A stretch of 12,516 bases of DNA. Origin: Alphaproteobacteria bacterium (GTDB lineage: Bacteria; Pseudomonadota; Alphaproteobacteria; GCA-2731375). Below the pieces are notes generated by a model that searched no databases, was not told where the DNA came from, and saw only the letters and a program-made list of their open reading frames with translations. This document shows positions 5,010-11,506 of the stretch, piece by piece. Numbering within the stretch: position 1 is the stretch's first letter; every line of letters begins with the position of its first letter. The stretch is from assembly GCA_028281075.1 (NCBI GenBank), contig JANQKO010000291.1, positions 1 through 12,516 of the forward strand. The letters are read 5' to 3'. Both the position numbers and the translations under genes were made by a program.

Positions 5010-7757
5010 TCAGGCGGTGTCGTCGGGCAGGCGGGGGACCTCGATCGGGGCCGGCGGGTGGCCGTCGACATGGTGGCGCCACATCAGACGGTAGCCGGCC
5101 TCGAGATGACGGGTCAGGCGGGCCGGCCGGAACAGCGGATAGGTGTCCCGGTTCGCCGCCAGCCGGTCGCGCAGCGAGCGGCGCAAGGCCGGATCGCCGG
5201 CCAGCCGCAGGGCGAGGCGCTCGTAATCCTCGATGCCATGGACGATCAGGTCCTGGAGCCCGATGGCGGTGAGCAGGGTGGCGCCGTTGCGCGACTGCGG
5301 CGTTTGCGAGGCGATGGTCAGCACCGGCACCCCGGTCCAGAGCGCGTCGACGGTGGTGACGCCGCCGCCGTGATAGAGGTTGTCGAGCGCCAGGTCGGCC
5401 AGCGCCAGCCGGGCGAGATGCTCGGGGTGGGTGAGCTTCGGGGCGAAGACCAGCCGGTCCGGGTCGACGTTGCGCGCGGCGGCCTCGCGGCGCAGGTTCT
5501 CGACGCAGCCCGGCGTGCCGGCCAGCAGCCAGAGCACGCTGCCCGGCACCTGCCGCAGCAGCCGCATCCAGATCGCGAACAGGCGCGGGTCGAACTTGTA
5601 ATGCGAGTTGAAGTTAGCGAACACGACGCCGTCCTCGGGCAGGCCGCAATCGCGCCGGCCCGGCCGCTCGGCGGCGACCGGCGCCCGCTGCGTCGCCATG
5701 AAGGTATCCGGCAGGTAGACCAGTTGCTCGGTGAAGTAGTGCCGGTTTTCCGGCGGCACCTGGGCGTGATCGGTGATGAGGTAGTCGAGGAACCGGGCGC
5801 CGATAGTGGCCGAGTAGCCGAGATAGTGCGCCTGCAGCGGCGCCGGGCGCAGCGCGAAGACGGGCAGCCGCGACCCGAGCGTATGGCCGGCGAGGTCGAT
5901 CAGGATGTCGACCCGGTCGGCATCGATCCGCTCGGCGGTCTCGCGGTAGGGCGTGTCCATGATCCGGTGGAAGCGGTCGAAGGTCTGCGCGAACTGCCGG
6001 GTGAGGTCGTCCTCGACGCCATTGAACAGGGAATAGCCGATGAGCTCGAAGGCATCCCGGTCATGGTTTTCCAGGATGCCCCGAAAGGCGACGGCGACGC
6101 TGTGAAAGCGGAAGTCCGGCGAGACGTAGCCGATGGTGAGCTTGCGCTTGCCGGCCGGCCGGCGATGGTCCAGGCGCAACTGGTCGCGGATCTCCGCCAC
6201 CTCGGCCTCGGCCCGGCCGCAGATATGCTCGGCCGCGCGCTGCCGCAGCGCCATGGAGAACTCGCCGGGCAGGCTCTGCATGGCGAAGGCCGGGACCGAC
6301 AGGCCGACGCCTTCGGCGAGCTCGGCCTCCATGTTCTGGCGGATCTTGCCGACAATGCCGTCCAGGTTGGTCCAGCGGCATTGCTGCATCAGGCTGTGCG
6401 CGAGATAGGGATAGATCACGCGATAGTCCGGCCGCAGGGCGAGGCACTGCCGCAGCGCCGTGATCGCCTCGTCGTGCCGGGCCAGCGACTGCAGCAGCGA
6501 GGCCAGGTTGAACAAGGCTTCCGGCAGGTCCGGCTTCACGTCCAGCAGGCGCTGGAAAACCTCCACCGCCTCGGGGATCCGGTTCAGGTAGCCGAGGGAA
6601 ATCGCCAGGTTGTTCAGCGCCTCGGGATAATCGGGCTTGATCTCGACCGCCTTGCGCAGCAGCTCGACGGCCGCCTCGTTCTGGTTCTCCTGCTGCCGGA
6701 CCAGCGCCAGGCCGTTATAGGCCATGGCCAGATCGGGGACATGCGCGATGGCCTGCTCGAACGCCGCCGCCGCCTCGGCCAGGCGGCCCTGGTTGCGCAG
6801 CGTATTGCCGAGATTGCAGGCGGCGACGCCGAGCCCGGGCGCCAGCGCCAGGGCTTCGCGGAAACTCTCGATTGCCTGGTCCGGCGCGTTCAACTGGACC
6901 AGGCAGTTGCCGAGATTGGTCCAGGCCTCGGGCTGCCGGCGGTCGATCTCGAGCGCCGCGCGCAGCACCGCCGCCGCCTCCTCGTGGCGGCCGTCGTCGT
7001 TCAGCGCCATGCCGAGGTTGTTCCGGTATTGCGGCGTTCGCGGCGCCAGCTCGACCGCCCGCCGCAGATGGGTGATGGCGGGCGCGAGCTCGCCGCGGCG
7101 ATAGTGCAGATCGCCGATCAGGGCCTGGGTCGCGGCGTCGGCCGGGTCGCATTGCGCGGCCCGCGACAGCTTGTCGAGCGCCTCGTCCGGCCGGCCCAGA
7201 TGGGTCAGCACCAGGCCGAGATTTCGCCACGGGTCGACGATCGCCGGATCGATCGCGGCGGCGGCCTCGAGCGGCGGGACCGCCTCGGCGTGTCGGCCGA
7301 GCCGGACCAGGGCCGCGGCCATGCCGTTCAGCGCCAGCGGCAGACAGGGGTCGATGGCGAGCGCGCCTTGAAACGACTGGATCGCGGCCTGATGGTCGCC
7401 GCGCTCCAGCAACAGGCTGCCCAGGTTGACGCCGGCCGCGGCCAGCATGGGGTCCACCTCCAGCGCCCGGCGGTAGTGGGCCTCGGCCTCGGCCGTCCGT
7501 CCGCTGGCTTGCATCAGATTGCCGAGATTGACCAGCGTGTCGGGCTCGTCCGGATGCAGGCGCAGGACCTGCCGGTAAAGGTCCATGGCCTCGTCGGTCC
7601 GCCCCATGGTCGCGGTCAGGGCGGCGAGATTGAACAGCGCGTCGGTATTGCCCGGATCGTCGGTGACGCTGCGCCGGTAGAGGGCCATCGCCGTCGCGAT
7701 GTCGCCGGACCGGTGCGCGTCCAGCGCCTGGCGAAAGGAATCGGCGGCGATCTCCAT
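5010..7757 (-). CDS. TPR-GT41 protein O-glycosyltransferase (OGT/SPINDLY-like), candidate flagellin glycosyltransferase
   Basis: This is a 915-residue cytoplasmic enzyme. Residues 1-442 are thirteen tandem TPRs, each exactly 34 residues and in register from Met1, with a capping partial repeat to 476. The GT41 catalytic part follows at about 538-895. H552 in GYVSPDFRFHSV matches the conserved His of human OGT, with DLAGHT (621-626), LGYSATIGARFLDYLITD (645-662), NFNSHYKFDP with K721 as the UDP-contacting Lys, and DNLYHGGGVTTVDALW (792-807) after it. The human HTT triplet is VTT here. The family moves a sugar from a nucleotide donor to Ser/Thr of proteins selected by the TPR superhelix. Its divergent position beside two flagellin genes resembles the TPR-glycosyltransferase FlmG that decorates Caulobacter flagellins, so flagellin is the inferred acceptor. 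The donor sugar is unknown. No clear Shine-Dalgarno precedes the ATG. A CtrA-type box lies 25-39 nt upstream. Confidence 0.92.
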   Translation of the reverse strand: MEIAADSFRQALDAHRSGDIATAMALYRRSVTDDPGNTDALFNLAALTATMGRTDEAMDLYRQVLRLHPDEPDTLVNLGNLMQASGRTAEAEAHYRRALEVDPMLAAAGVNLGSLLLERGDHQAAIQSFQGALAIDPCLPLALNGMAAALVRLGRHAEAVPPLEAAAAIDPAIVDPWRNLGLVLTHLGRPDEALDKLSRAAQCDPADAATQALIGDLHYRRGELAPAITHLRRAVELAPRTPQYRNNLGMALNDDGRHEEAAAVLRAALEIDRRQPEAWTNLGNCLVQLNAPDQAIESFREALALAPGLGVAACNLGNTLRNQGRLAEAAAAFEQAIAHVPDLAMAYNGLALVRQQENQNEAAVELLRKAVEIKPDYPEALNNLAISLGYLNRIPEAVEVFQRLLDVKPDLPEALFNLASLLQSLARHDEAITALRQCLALRPDYRVIYPYLAHSLMQQCRWTNLDGIVGKIRQNMEAELAEGVGLSVPAFAMQSLPGEFSMALRQRAAEHICGRAEAEVAEIRDQLRLDHRRPAGKRKLTIGYVSPDFRFHSVAVAFRGILENHDRDAFELIGYSLFNGVEDDLTRQFAQTFDRFHRIMDTPYRETAERIDADRVDILIDLAGHTLGSRLPVFALRPAPLQAHYLGYSATIGARFLDYLITDHAQVPPENRHYFTEQLVYLPDTFMATQRAPVAAERPGRRDCGLPEDGVVFANFNSHYKFDPRLFAIWMRLLRQVPGSVLWLLAGTPGCVENLRREAAARNVDPDRLVFAPKLTHPEHLARLALADLALDNLYHGGGVTTVDALWTGVPVLTIASQTPQSRNGATLLTAIGLQDLIVHGIEDYERLALRLAGDPALRRSLRDRLAANRDTYPLFRPARLTRHLEAGYRLMWRHHVDGHPPAPIEVPRLPDDTA

Positions 7758-7781
7758 GCCATCGCTTATCGCCCAGCCGAG

Positions 7782-7796
7782 TTAAGGCCCGTTTAA
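7782..7796. promoter_or_regulatory. CtrA-type binding site (TTAA-N7-TTAA)
   Basis: TTAA (7782-7785), seven bases, then TTAA (7793-7796) reproduces the full CtrA recognition pattern, flanked by G and CC. A half-site TTAACCAT lies at 7872-7879. The box sits 25-39 nt upstream of the minus-strand glycosyltransferase start and well upstream of flagellin 1. It is therefore best placed to control the glycosyltransferase. GANTC (CcrM-type) motifs lie nearby at 7738, 7808 and 7912. The pattern is rare by chance in such GC-rich DNA, but binding is inferred. Confidence 0.5.
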
Positions 7797-7836
7797 CCGG
7801 ACTTTATGATTCCCTGCCCGCCCCGCCGCGATGGCC

Positions 7837-7869
7837 GGCAAAGATTGCAGCGAGGTGGCAAGAATTTCC
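7837..7869. promoter_or_regulatory. Two 13-bp dyads upstream of flagellin 1, likely sigma-54 activator enhancer
   Basis: GGCAA-AGA-TTGCA (7837-7849) and GGCAA-GAA-TTTCC (7857-7869) are near-perfect GGCAA-N3-TTGCC dyads whose starts are exactly 20 bp apart, about two helical turns. They lie roughly 140-165 bp upstream of the predicted start of transcription, the usual place for a sigma-54 enhancer. The same motif recurs upstream of flagellin 2 and at the right edge. FlbD, acting at ftr elements in Caulobacter flagellar genes, is the obvious candidate binder (inference). Confidence 0.5.
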
Positions 7870-7980
7870 CGTTAACCATGCCGGGACGGCGGCGAGCGTC
7901 CGCAAGGCGGTGATTCTGTTGTTCGGGATAGATGTTTATTGTCAGGGGATTATGGGGGATTTCGAAGGTTTCTTCCGAAC

Positions 7981-7995
7981 TGGCACATGGGTTGC
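7981..7995 (+). promoter_or_regulatory. Sigma-54 (-24/-12) promoter of flagellin 1
   Basis: TGGCAC-ATGGG-TTGC keeps the invariant GG (7982-7983) and GC (7994-7995) ten bases apart and matches the TGGCAC-N5-TTGC consensus at every fixed position. Transcription should begin near 8007, giving a leader of about 60 nt. Sigma-54 control of late flagellin genes is established in Caulobacter and many other polar flagellates. Confidence 0.85.
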
Positions 7996-8004
7996 GATTG
8001 TGCG

Positions 8005-8022
8005 GTCGGTGACAAAGCCGAC
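8005..8022 (+). promoter_or_regulatory. Possible leader stem-loop in flagellin 1 mRNA
   Basis: GTCGG (8005-8009) and CCGAC (8018-8022) form a 5-bp stem with an 8-nt loop at the very start of the predicted leader. An alternative pairing joins GTGAC (8009-8013) to GTCAC (8035-8039). In Caulobacter, FlbT acts on the flagellin fljK leader, and flbT is the next gene here, so a regulatory fold is plausible. The stem is short and no similar structure is obvious in the flagellin 2 leader. Confidence 0.25.
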
Positions 8023-8067
8023 ACTTCGTTGGGGGTCACACCCATTTCGGGAGATGGAGAGTGAAAA

Positions 8068-8880
8068 ATGTTGTCCATTAACACCAACCTCGGAGCGATG
8101 ATCGCGCTCCAACAGTTGAATGCGACCAACAAATCGTTGGAACGAACGCAGCTCAACATTACCACCGGCCTGAAGGTCAACGGCCCGAAGGACGATGCCT
8201 CGACCTATGCCATCGCGCAGAACATGCGCGGCGACATCGCCGGCATGCAGGCGGTGAAGACCGCGATCGCGGCCGGTGAATCGACCGTCAACGTCGCGAT
8301 CGACGCGGGCAAGGCGATCTCGGACCTGCTGATCGAGATGAAGGCCAAGGTCGTGCAGGCCAACCAGGCCGGGCTGGACTCGGTCTCGCGCACGGCGCTG
8401 CACAACGATTTCGTCGCCCTGCGCGATCAGATCGCCACGATCGCGGCCACGGCCGAGTTCAACGGCACCAACCTGATCGGCGAAAGCGCGGTCAACATGT
8501 CGGTGCTGAGCACGGTCGACGGCAGCAATATCGCCGTCAGCGCCCAGAAGATGGATATCAGCACGCTGGGCATCGCGTCGCTGTCGCTGAACACCAGCGC
8601 GACGGCGGCGACCGCCCTGACGTCCATCGATACCGCCCTGGTGAAGGTGAACGAGCGCCTGGCGGCCCTCGGTTCGGCCGGCAAGCGCCTGGAGATCCAG
8701 GGCGACTTCACGGTCAAGCTGATGGACATCCTGAAGGCCGGCGTTGGTAACCTGGTGGATGCCGACATGGCCAAGGAAAGCGCCAACCTGACGGCGCTGC
8801 AGGCCAAGCAGCAGCTCGGCATCCAGGCGTTGTCGATTGCCAACGCCTCGCCGCAGAATATCCTGGCGCTGTTCCAGTAG
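8068..8880 (+). CDS. Flagellin 1
   Basis: This 270-residue structural subunit of the flagellar filament is short, essentially D0/D1 with only a small central region and no large surface domains. The N-terminus LSINTNLGAMIALQQLN and the ERTQLNITTGLKVNGPKDDASTYAIAQ block are classic flagellin_N. LKAGVGNLVDADMAKESANL and LGIQALSIANASPQNILALF form flagellin_C. The stretch at about 148-202 is rich in Ser/Thr (SVLSTVDGSNIAV, SLSLNTSATAATALTS) and is the likely O-glycosylation target. GGAGAG at 8056-8061, 6 nt before the ATG, is a strong ribosome-binding site. Expression is driven by the sigma-54 promoter at 7981. flbT and flaF follow on the same strand. It aligns without internal gaps to flagellin 2, about 78% identical by hand count, so the two arose by duplication. 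Confidence 0.95.
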   Translation: MLSINTNLGAMIALQQLNATNKSLERTQLNITTGLKVNGPKDDASTYAIAQNMRGDIAGMQAVKTAIAAGESTVNVAIDAGKAISDLLIEMKAKVVQANQAGLDSVSRTALHNDFVALRDQIATIAATAEFNGTNLIGESAVNMSVLSTVDGSNIAVSAQKMDISTLGIASLSLNTSATAATALTSIDTALVKVNERLAALGSAGKRLEIQGDFTVKLMDILKAGVGNLVDADMAKESANLTALQAKQQLGIQALSIANASPQNILALFQ

Positions 8881-8899
8881 GACCCAGGACAGGGAATGG

Positions 8900-8915
8900 G
8901 GCCGCCGCGGCGGCC
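8900..8915. terminator. GC-rich palindrome between flagellin 1 and flbT, possible attenuator
   Basis: GGCCGCCG followed directly by CGGCGGCC is a perfect 16-bp palindrome 20 nt after the flagellin stop and 12 nt before the flbT start. There is no T tract, so it is not a classical intrinsic terminator. It could protect the 3' end of flagellin mRNA or reduce read-through and translation into flbT. The function is inferred from position. Confidence 0.35.
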
Positions 8916-8927
8916 GCATGGAAACCA

Positions 8928-9353
8928 ATGGCACTGAAGCTGACGCTGAAACCCGGCGAGAAATTCCTGATCAACGGCGCCGTCGTGCAGAACGGCGACC
9001 GGCGGAGCACCCTGGTCATCCAGAACAAGGCCGCGCTGCTTCGCGAGAAGGACATCATGCTGCCCGACCAGGCGAACACGCCGATGCGTCGGATCTATTT
9101 CGCCGTGATGATGATGTACATGGACGAAAAATCGGACAAGCAACTGTACGACGAGTTCGTGCAGCGCATGGGCGAGTTCATGAACGCCATCAGCAACGCG
9201 GATGCGCTGGCCCAGTGCGTGAACATCATCGAACTAGTGCACGGCAAGGACTACTACAAGGCTCTCCTTGGTTGCCGGAAGCTATTTCAATTCGAGGACG
9301 TGAGGTTGAACTATGTCACTCCAAAGCTATCAGACGGCCCTGAACACGACTGA
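8928..9353 (+). CDS. flbT: FlbT, flagellin synthesis regulator
   Basis: This 141-residue member of the FlbT family has the usual length. It opens with LKLTLKPGEKFLINGAVVQNGDRRSTLVIQNKA, then LLREKDIMLPDQANTPMRRIYFAVMMMYMD, all hallmark FlbT segments, followed by a helical C-terminal half. In Caulobacter, FlbT destabilises flagellin mRNA through its 5' leader when export is not ready, and together with FlaF sets flagellin levels. Direct placement between the flagellin and flaF genes fits that role. The ribosome-binding site is weak (GGA about 6 nt upstream), and a strong palindrome precedes it, which should keep levels far below flagellin. The final 41 nt overlap flaF. Confidence 0.93.
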   Translation: MALKLTLKPGEKFLINGAVVQNGDRRSTLVIQNKAALLREKDIMLPDQANTPMRRIYFAVMMMYMDEKSDKQLYDEFVQRMGEFMNAISNADALAQCVNIIELVHGKDYYKALLGCRKLFQFEDVRLNYVTPKLSDGPEHD

Positions 9354-9651
9354 GGACCCGCGCAAGACCGAGTACCGGTTGTTCGCGCAAGTCACGAAGT
9401 CCCTGATGGATGCCGAAAACGGCGAGTCCCTGTCGCTGCAGAAGGCGGTACACTGGAACCGGCGGCTCTGGCTGACGCTGCAGGCCGATTGCGCCAACGA
9501 TGACAACCAGCTTCCCGACGAAGTCCGCGCCGGCATCATCTCGCTGGCGATCTGGGTCGACAAGCATTCGCGCATGGTGCTTCAGGGCAAGGCCGACCTG
9601 ACCCCGCTGATCGACGTCAACCGGTCGATCATGGAAGGTCTGGCGGCCTGA
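9313..9651 (+). CDS. flaF: FlaF, flagellin synthesis and export factor
   Basis: This 112-residue FlaF-family protein has the YQTALNTTEDPRKTEYRLFAQVTKSL start and the HWNRRLWLTLQADCANDDNQLPDEVRAGIISLAIWVDKHS core typical of the family. FlaF acts opposite to FlbT in Caulobacter and is needed for flagellin accumulation and secretion, probably as a flagellin partner or chaperone. It overlaps flbT by 41 nt in another frame, with GAGG about 7 nt before the ATG, so the two are co-expressed. Length is normal and nothing appears broken. Confidence 0.92.
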   Translation: MSLQSYQTALNTTEDPRKTEYRLFAQVTKSLMDAENGESLSLQKAVHWNRRLWLTLQADCANDDNQLPDEVRAGIISLAIWVDKHSRMVLQGKADLTPLIDVNRSIMEGLAA

Positions 9652-9684
9652 TCCCGAGGCCGACCATCGCTCTCCCATAGCGGT

Positions 9685-9739
9685 TCACATCTCCCGATGT
9701 GACGGGGTCGCGCCGCTTCCACGGAGGCGGGGCGACCCC
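9685..9739 (+). terminator. Two tandem hairpins after flaF
   Basis: TCACATC-TCCC-GATGTGA (9685-9702) is a perfect 7-bp stem with a 4-nt loop. Immediately after it, GGGGTCGC (9704-9711) pairs with GCGACCCC (9732-9739), and the inner bases pair almost throughout, giving a long GC-rich hairpin. Neither is followed by a T run, so termination without Rho is uncertain. They separate the flagellin-flbT-flaF unit from the next gene and argue against the upstream ATG (9699) as the start of that gene. Confidence 0.5.
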
Positions 9740-9788
9740 AATTGCCCGCTTCATGCACGACCATTCGTTTGCGTATTTGATTAAGCAC

Positions 9789-11288
9789 ATGCAGTCCCGG
9801 ACGGACGCCACGACGCGGGATGTCGCCGCGACCTATGACACGCTGCCGATGATTTCGCAGCCCTGGCGGCATTCCCACCCCGACCATATCGCCGCGCTGG
9901 CCAGCCTGTTCGGCCAGACGCCGGCGAGGCCCGATAGCTGCCGCCTGCTGGAGATCGGCTGCGGCACCGGGGGCAACCTGATCCCCATGGCCGTCGGACT
10001 GCCGGGCAGTGACTTCGTCGGCGTCGACCTCTCGGCGGTCCAGGTCAGGGCGGCGCGATCGATGGCCGCGGCCCTGGCGCTCGACAATATCGACTTTCAG
10101 GACCGTGACCTCACGACGCTCGGCGACGAGATCGGCGAGTTCGACTATATCGTCGCGCACGGCGTGTTCTCATGGGTGCCGGCGGCAGTGCAGGACCGGA
10201 TATTCGCGCTCTGCCGGCGGCACCTGCGGCGCGACGGCATCGCCTACATCAGCCACAACACGCTGCCGGGCTGGCGGCAACGGCAGGTGGCGCGGGAAGC
10301 CATGCTGTTTCACGTGCGACATATCGACGACCCGCGGGCGCGCATCCACGCGGGCCTCGACTTCCTGCGCACGCTCGAAAAGGAGAACATGGACGCGCGT
10401 TGCGGTTACCGGCAGGTCTTGAAGCAGGAGATCGGGCTGCTGGAACAACAGCCTGATTTCTATATCGCGCACGACATGTTCGAAATCCACAACACGCCGC
10501 TCTATTTCCGCGACTTCGCCGCCCGCGCGGACGGGCATGGCCTGCAATACCTGAGCGAAGCCAATCTGGGCGCGACGGTGCTCGACAACTATCCCCGGGA
10601 GACGGCCCGGCTGGCCGCCGCCAGCGGCGACGTGATCGAGGCCGAGCAATATCTCGACTTCGTCAGCAACCGGACCTTCCGCCAGACCCTGCTTTGCCAC
10701 CGGGAACGCGACATCGACCGTTACCTGACGGCCGACCGCATCGCCGGCTTTCACATCGCCGGCAAACTGCGGCTGGACCCGGCCGCCGACGCGGTCCGGT
10801 TCGTGGGCGAGAACGGCCGCGACGTCGTGGCGGACAGTCCGCTTATCGCCGCGGCCCTGGGCTATCTGACCGAGATCTGGCCCCGGACGGTCCCGTTCGG
10901 CACGTTGTTGCGGACGGCGGCCGCGCGGGTCGGCGCGGCACCCGCCGAGCACGACGGAATCCAGTTGCAGAACACGCTGCTGCTGGCCCGCACGCGCAAC
11001 CTGATCGAACTCTCGCTCTGTCCGCCGGAACTGGGCGACGGGTCGGCGCGGCGGCCGCTGGCAAGCCGGCTGGCGGCACTGCAGGAGCGGCTGGGCTTCG
11101 TCGTCACCAACCTGCGCCATGACGTCGCGGCGCTGGGCGACGGACCGGCGCTGCGGCTGCTGCCGCTGCTCGACGGCCGGCGCGACCGGCAAGAGCTGCT
11201 GGCCGCCATGGGCGACGCGGCGGACCCGGCCGCCGCGCTCTCCGCGGCCCTGAAGGAGCTGGCCGAACACGCCCTGCTGGCGGCCTGA
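9789..11288 (+). CDS. SAM-dependent methyltransferase with methyltransferase-regulatory domain
   Basis: This protein has 499 residues from the chosen start. The N-terminal methyltransferase (about 45-160) has LLEIGCGTGGN (53-63), VGVDLS (77-82) and FDYIVAHGVFSWV (118-130). A MethyTransf_Reg-type domain follows at about 225-305 (FYIAHDMFEIHNTPLYFRD and FVSNRTFRQTLLCHRERD). The C-terminus ends in an LLPLLDGRRDRQEL winged-helix-like segment. Proteins of this layout recur beside glycosyltransferases and surface-structure genes in proteobacteria, with unknown acceptors. The start at 9789 is preferred because relatives begin about 14 residues before the (A/T)-(T/S)-YD motif. In-frame ATGs at 9753 and 9699 remain possible, and none has a good ribosome-binding site. 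Placement between flaF and a flagellin gene suggests methylation of flagellin or of its glycan, which is inference. Confidence 0.85.
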   Translation: MQSRTDATTRDVAATYDTLPMISQPWRHSHPDHIAALASLFGQTPARPDSCRLLEIGCGTGGNLIPMAVGLPGSDFVGVDLSAVQVRAARSMAAALALDNIDFQDRDLTTLGDEIGEFDYIVAHGVFSWVPAAVQDRIFALCRRHLRRDGIAYISHNTLPGWRQRQVAREAMLFHVRHIDDPRARIHAGLDFLRTLEKENMDARCGYRQVLKQEIGLLEQQPDFYIAHDMFEIHNTPLYFRDFAARADGHGLQYLSEANLGATVLDNYPRETARLAAASGDVIEAEQYLDFVSNRTFRQTLLCHRERDIDRYLTADRIAGFHIAGKLRLDPAADAVRFVGENGRDVVADSPLIAAALGYLTEIWPRTVPFGTLLRTAAARVGAAPAEHDGIQLQNTLLLARTRNLIELSLCPPELGDGSARRPLASRLAALQERLGFVVTNLRHDVAALGDGPALRLLPLLDGRRDRQELLAAMGDAADPAAALSAALKELAEHALLAA

Positions 11289-11290
11289 CC

Positions 11291-11325
11291 GGCAAGAACG
11301 ACCCGGCTGCCCGGCAGTTCCTGCC
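11291..11325. promoter_or_regulatory. Dyads upstream of flagellin 2, likely sigma-54 activator enhancer
   Basis: GGCAG-TTC-CTGCC (11313-11325) is a perfect 13-bp dyad of the GGCAR-N3-YTGCC kind. A degenerate copy starts 22 bp earlier at 11291: GGCAAGAACGACCCG agrees at 12 of 15 positions with GGCAAGAATTTCCCG upstream of flagellin 1. The good dyad is centred about 124 bp ahead of the predicted transcription start, comparable to the flagellin 1 arrangement. Confidence 0.4.
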
Positions 11326-11379
11326 AGGTGGCGCGCGAACCCGGCCCCGGCTTCCATGACGTCAAAATAAATTCAATAA

Positions 11380-11392
11380 AATCAATAAGTTA
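11380..11392 (+). promoter_or_regulatory. IHF consensus site
   Basis: AATCAA-TAAG-TTA matches the IHF core WATCAA-N4-TTR at every fixed position. It lies in an AT-rich island (11365-11400) that stands out in this GC-rich DNA, between the enhancer dyad and the -24/-12 promoter. That is where IHF bends DNA to bring a sigma-54 activator to polymerase. No equally good site is seen upstream of flagellin 1. Confidence 0.6.
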
Positions 11393-11416
11393 TATCTCTT
11401 TCTGGGTAGGGCGACC

Positions 11417-11431
11417 TGGCATGGAAGTTGC
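11417..11431 (+). promoter_or_regulatory. Sigma-54 (-24/-12) promoter of flagellin 2
   Basis: TGGCAT-GGAAG-TTGC keeps GG (11418-11419) and GC (11430-11431) ten bases apart, matching the sigma-54 consensus except for T in place of C at the sixth base. Transcription should start near 11443, with a leader of about 64 nt ending in a purine-rich ribosome-binding region (GAGGAGAGAGAGTAGGAA). Flagellin 2 is therefore a separate sigma-54 transcription unit. Confidence 0.8.
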
Positions 11432-11506
11432 GGGTTGCCCGACAGGACGCAAAACGCGGCCGTTGCCAGTTAGGTCAGATCTCAGAACGAGGAGAGAGAG
11501 TAGGAA

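Noticed and set aside
5058..7796. A 912-codon open frame on the plus strand, opposite the TPR-glycosyltransferase
   Set aside because: It is the antisense shadow of a GC-rich TPR gene. The translation is low-complexity (Arg/Gln/Val/Gly-rich) with no domain, whereas the minus-strand frame gives thirteen regular TPRs and a GT41 domain.
7910..8101. A 63-codon frame upstream of and overlapping flagellin 1
   Set aside because: It runs through the sigma-54 promoter and leader, lacks a ribosome-binding site and has no family resemblance.
9699..9788. Upstream ATG (9699) as the start of the regulatory-domain methyltransferase
   Set aside because: It would place a strong hairpin (9704-9739) inside the coding region, has no ribosome-binding site, and adds about 30 residues that relatives do not seem to have. 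It cannot be fully excluded.
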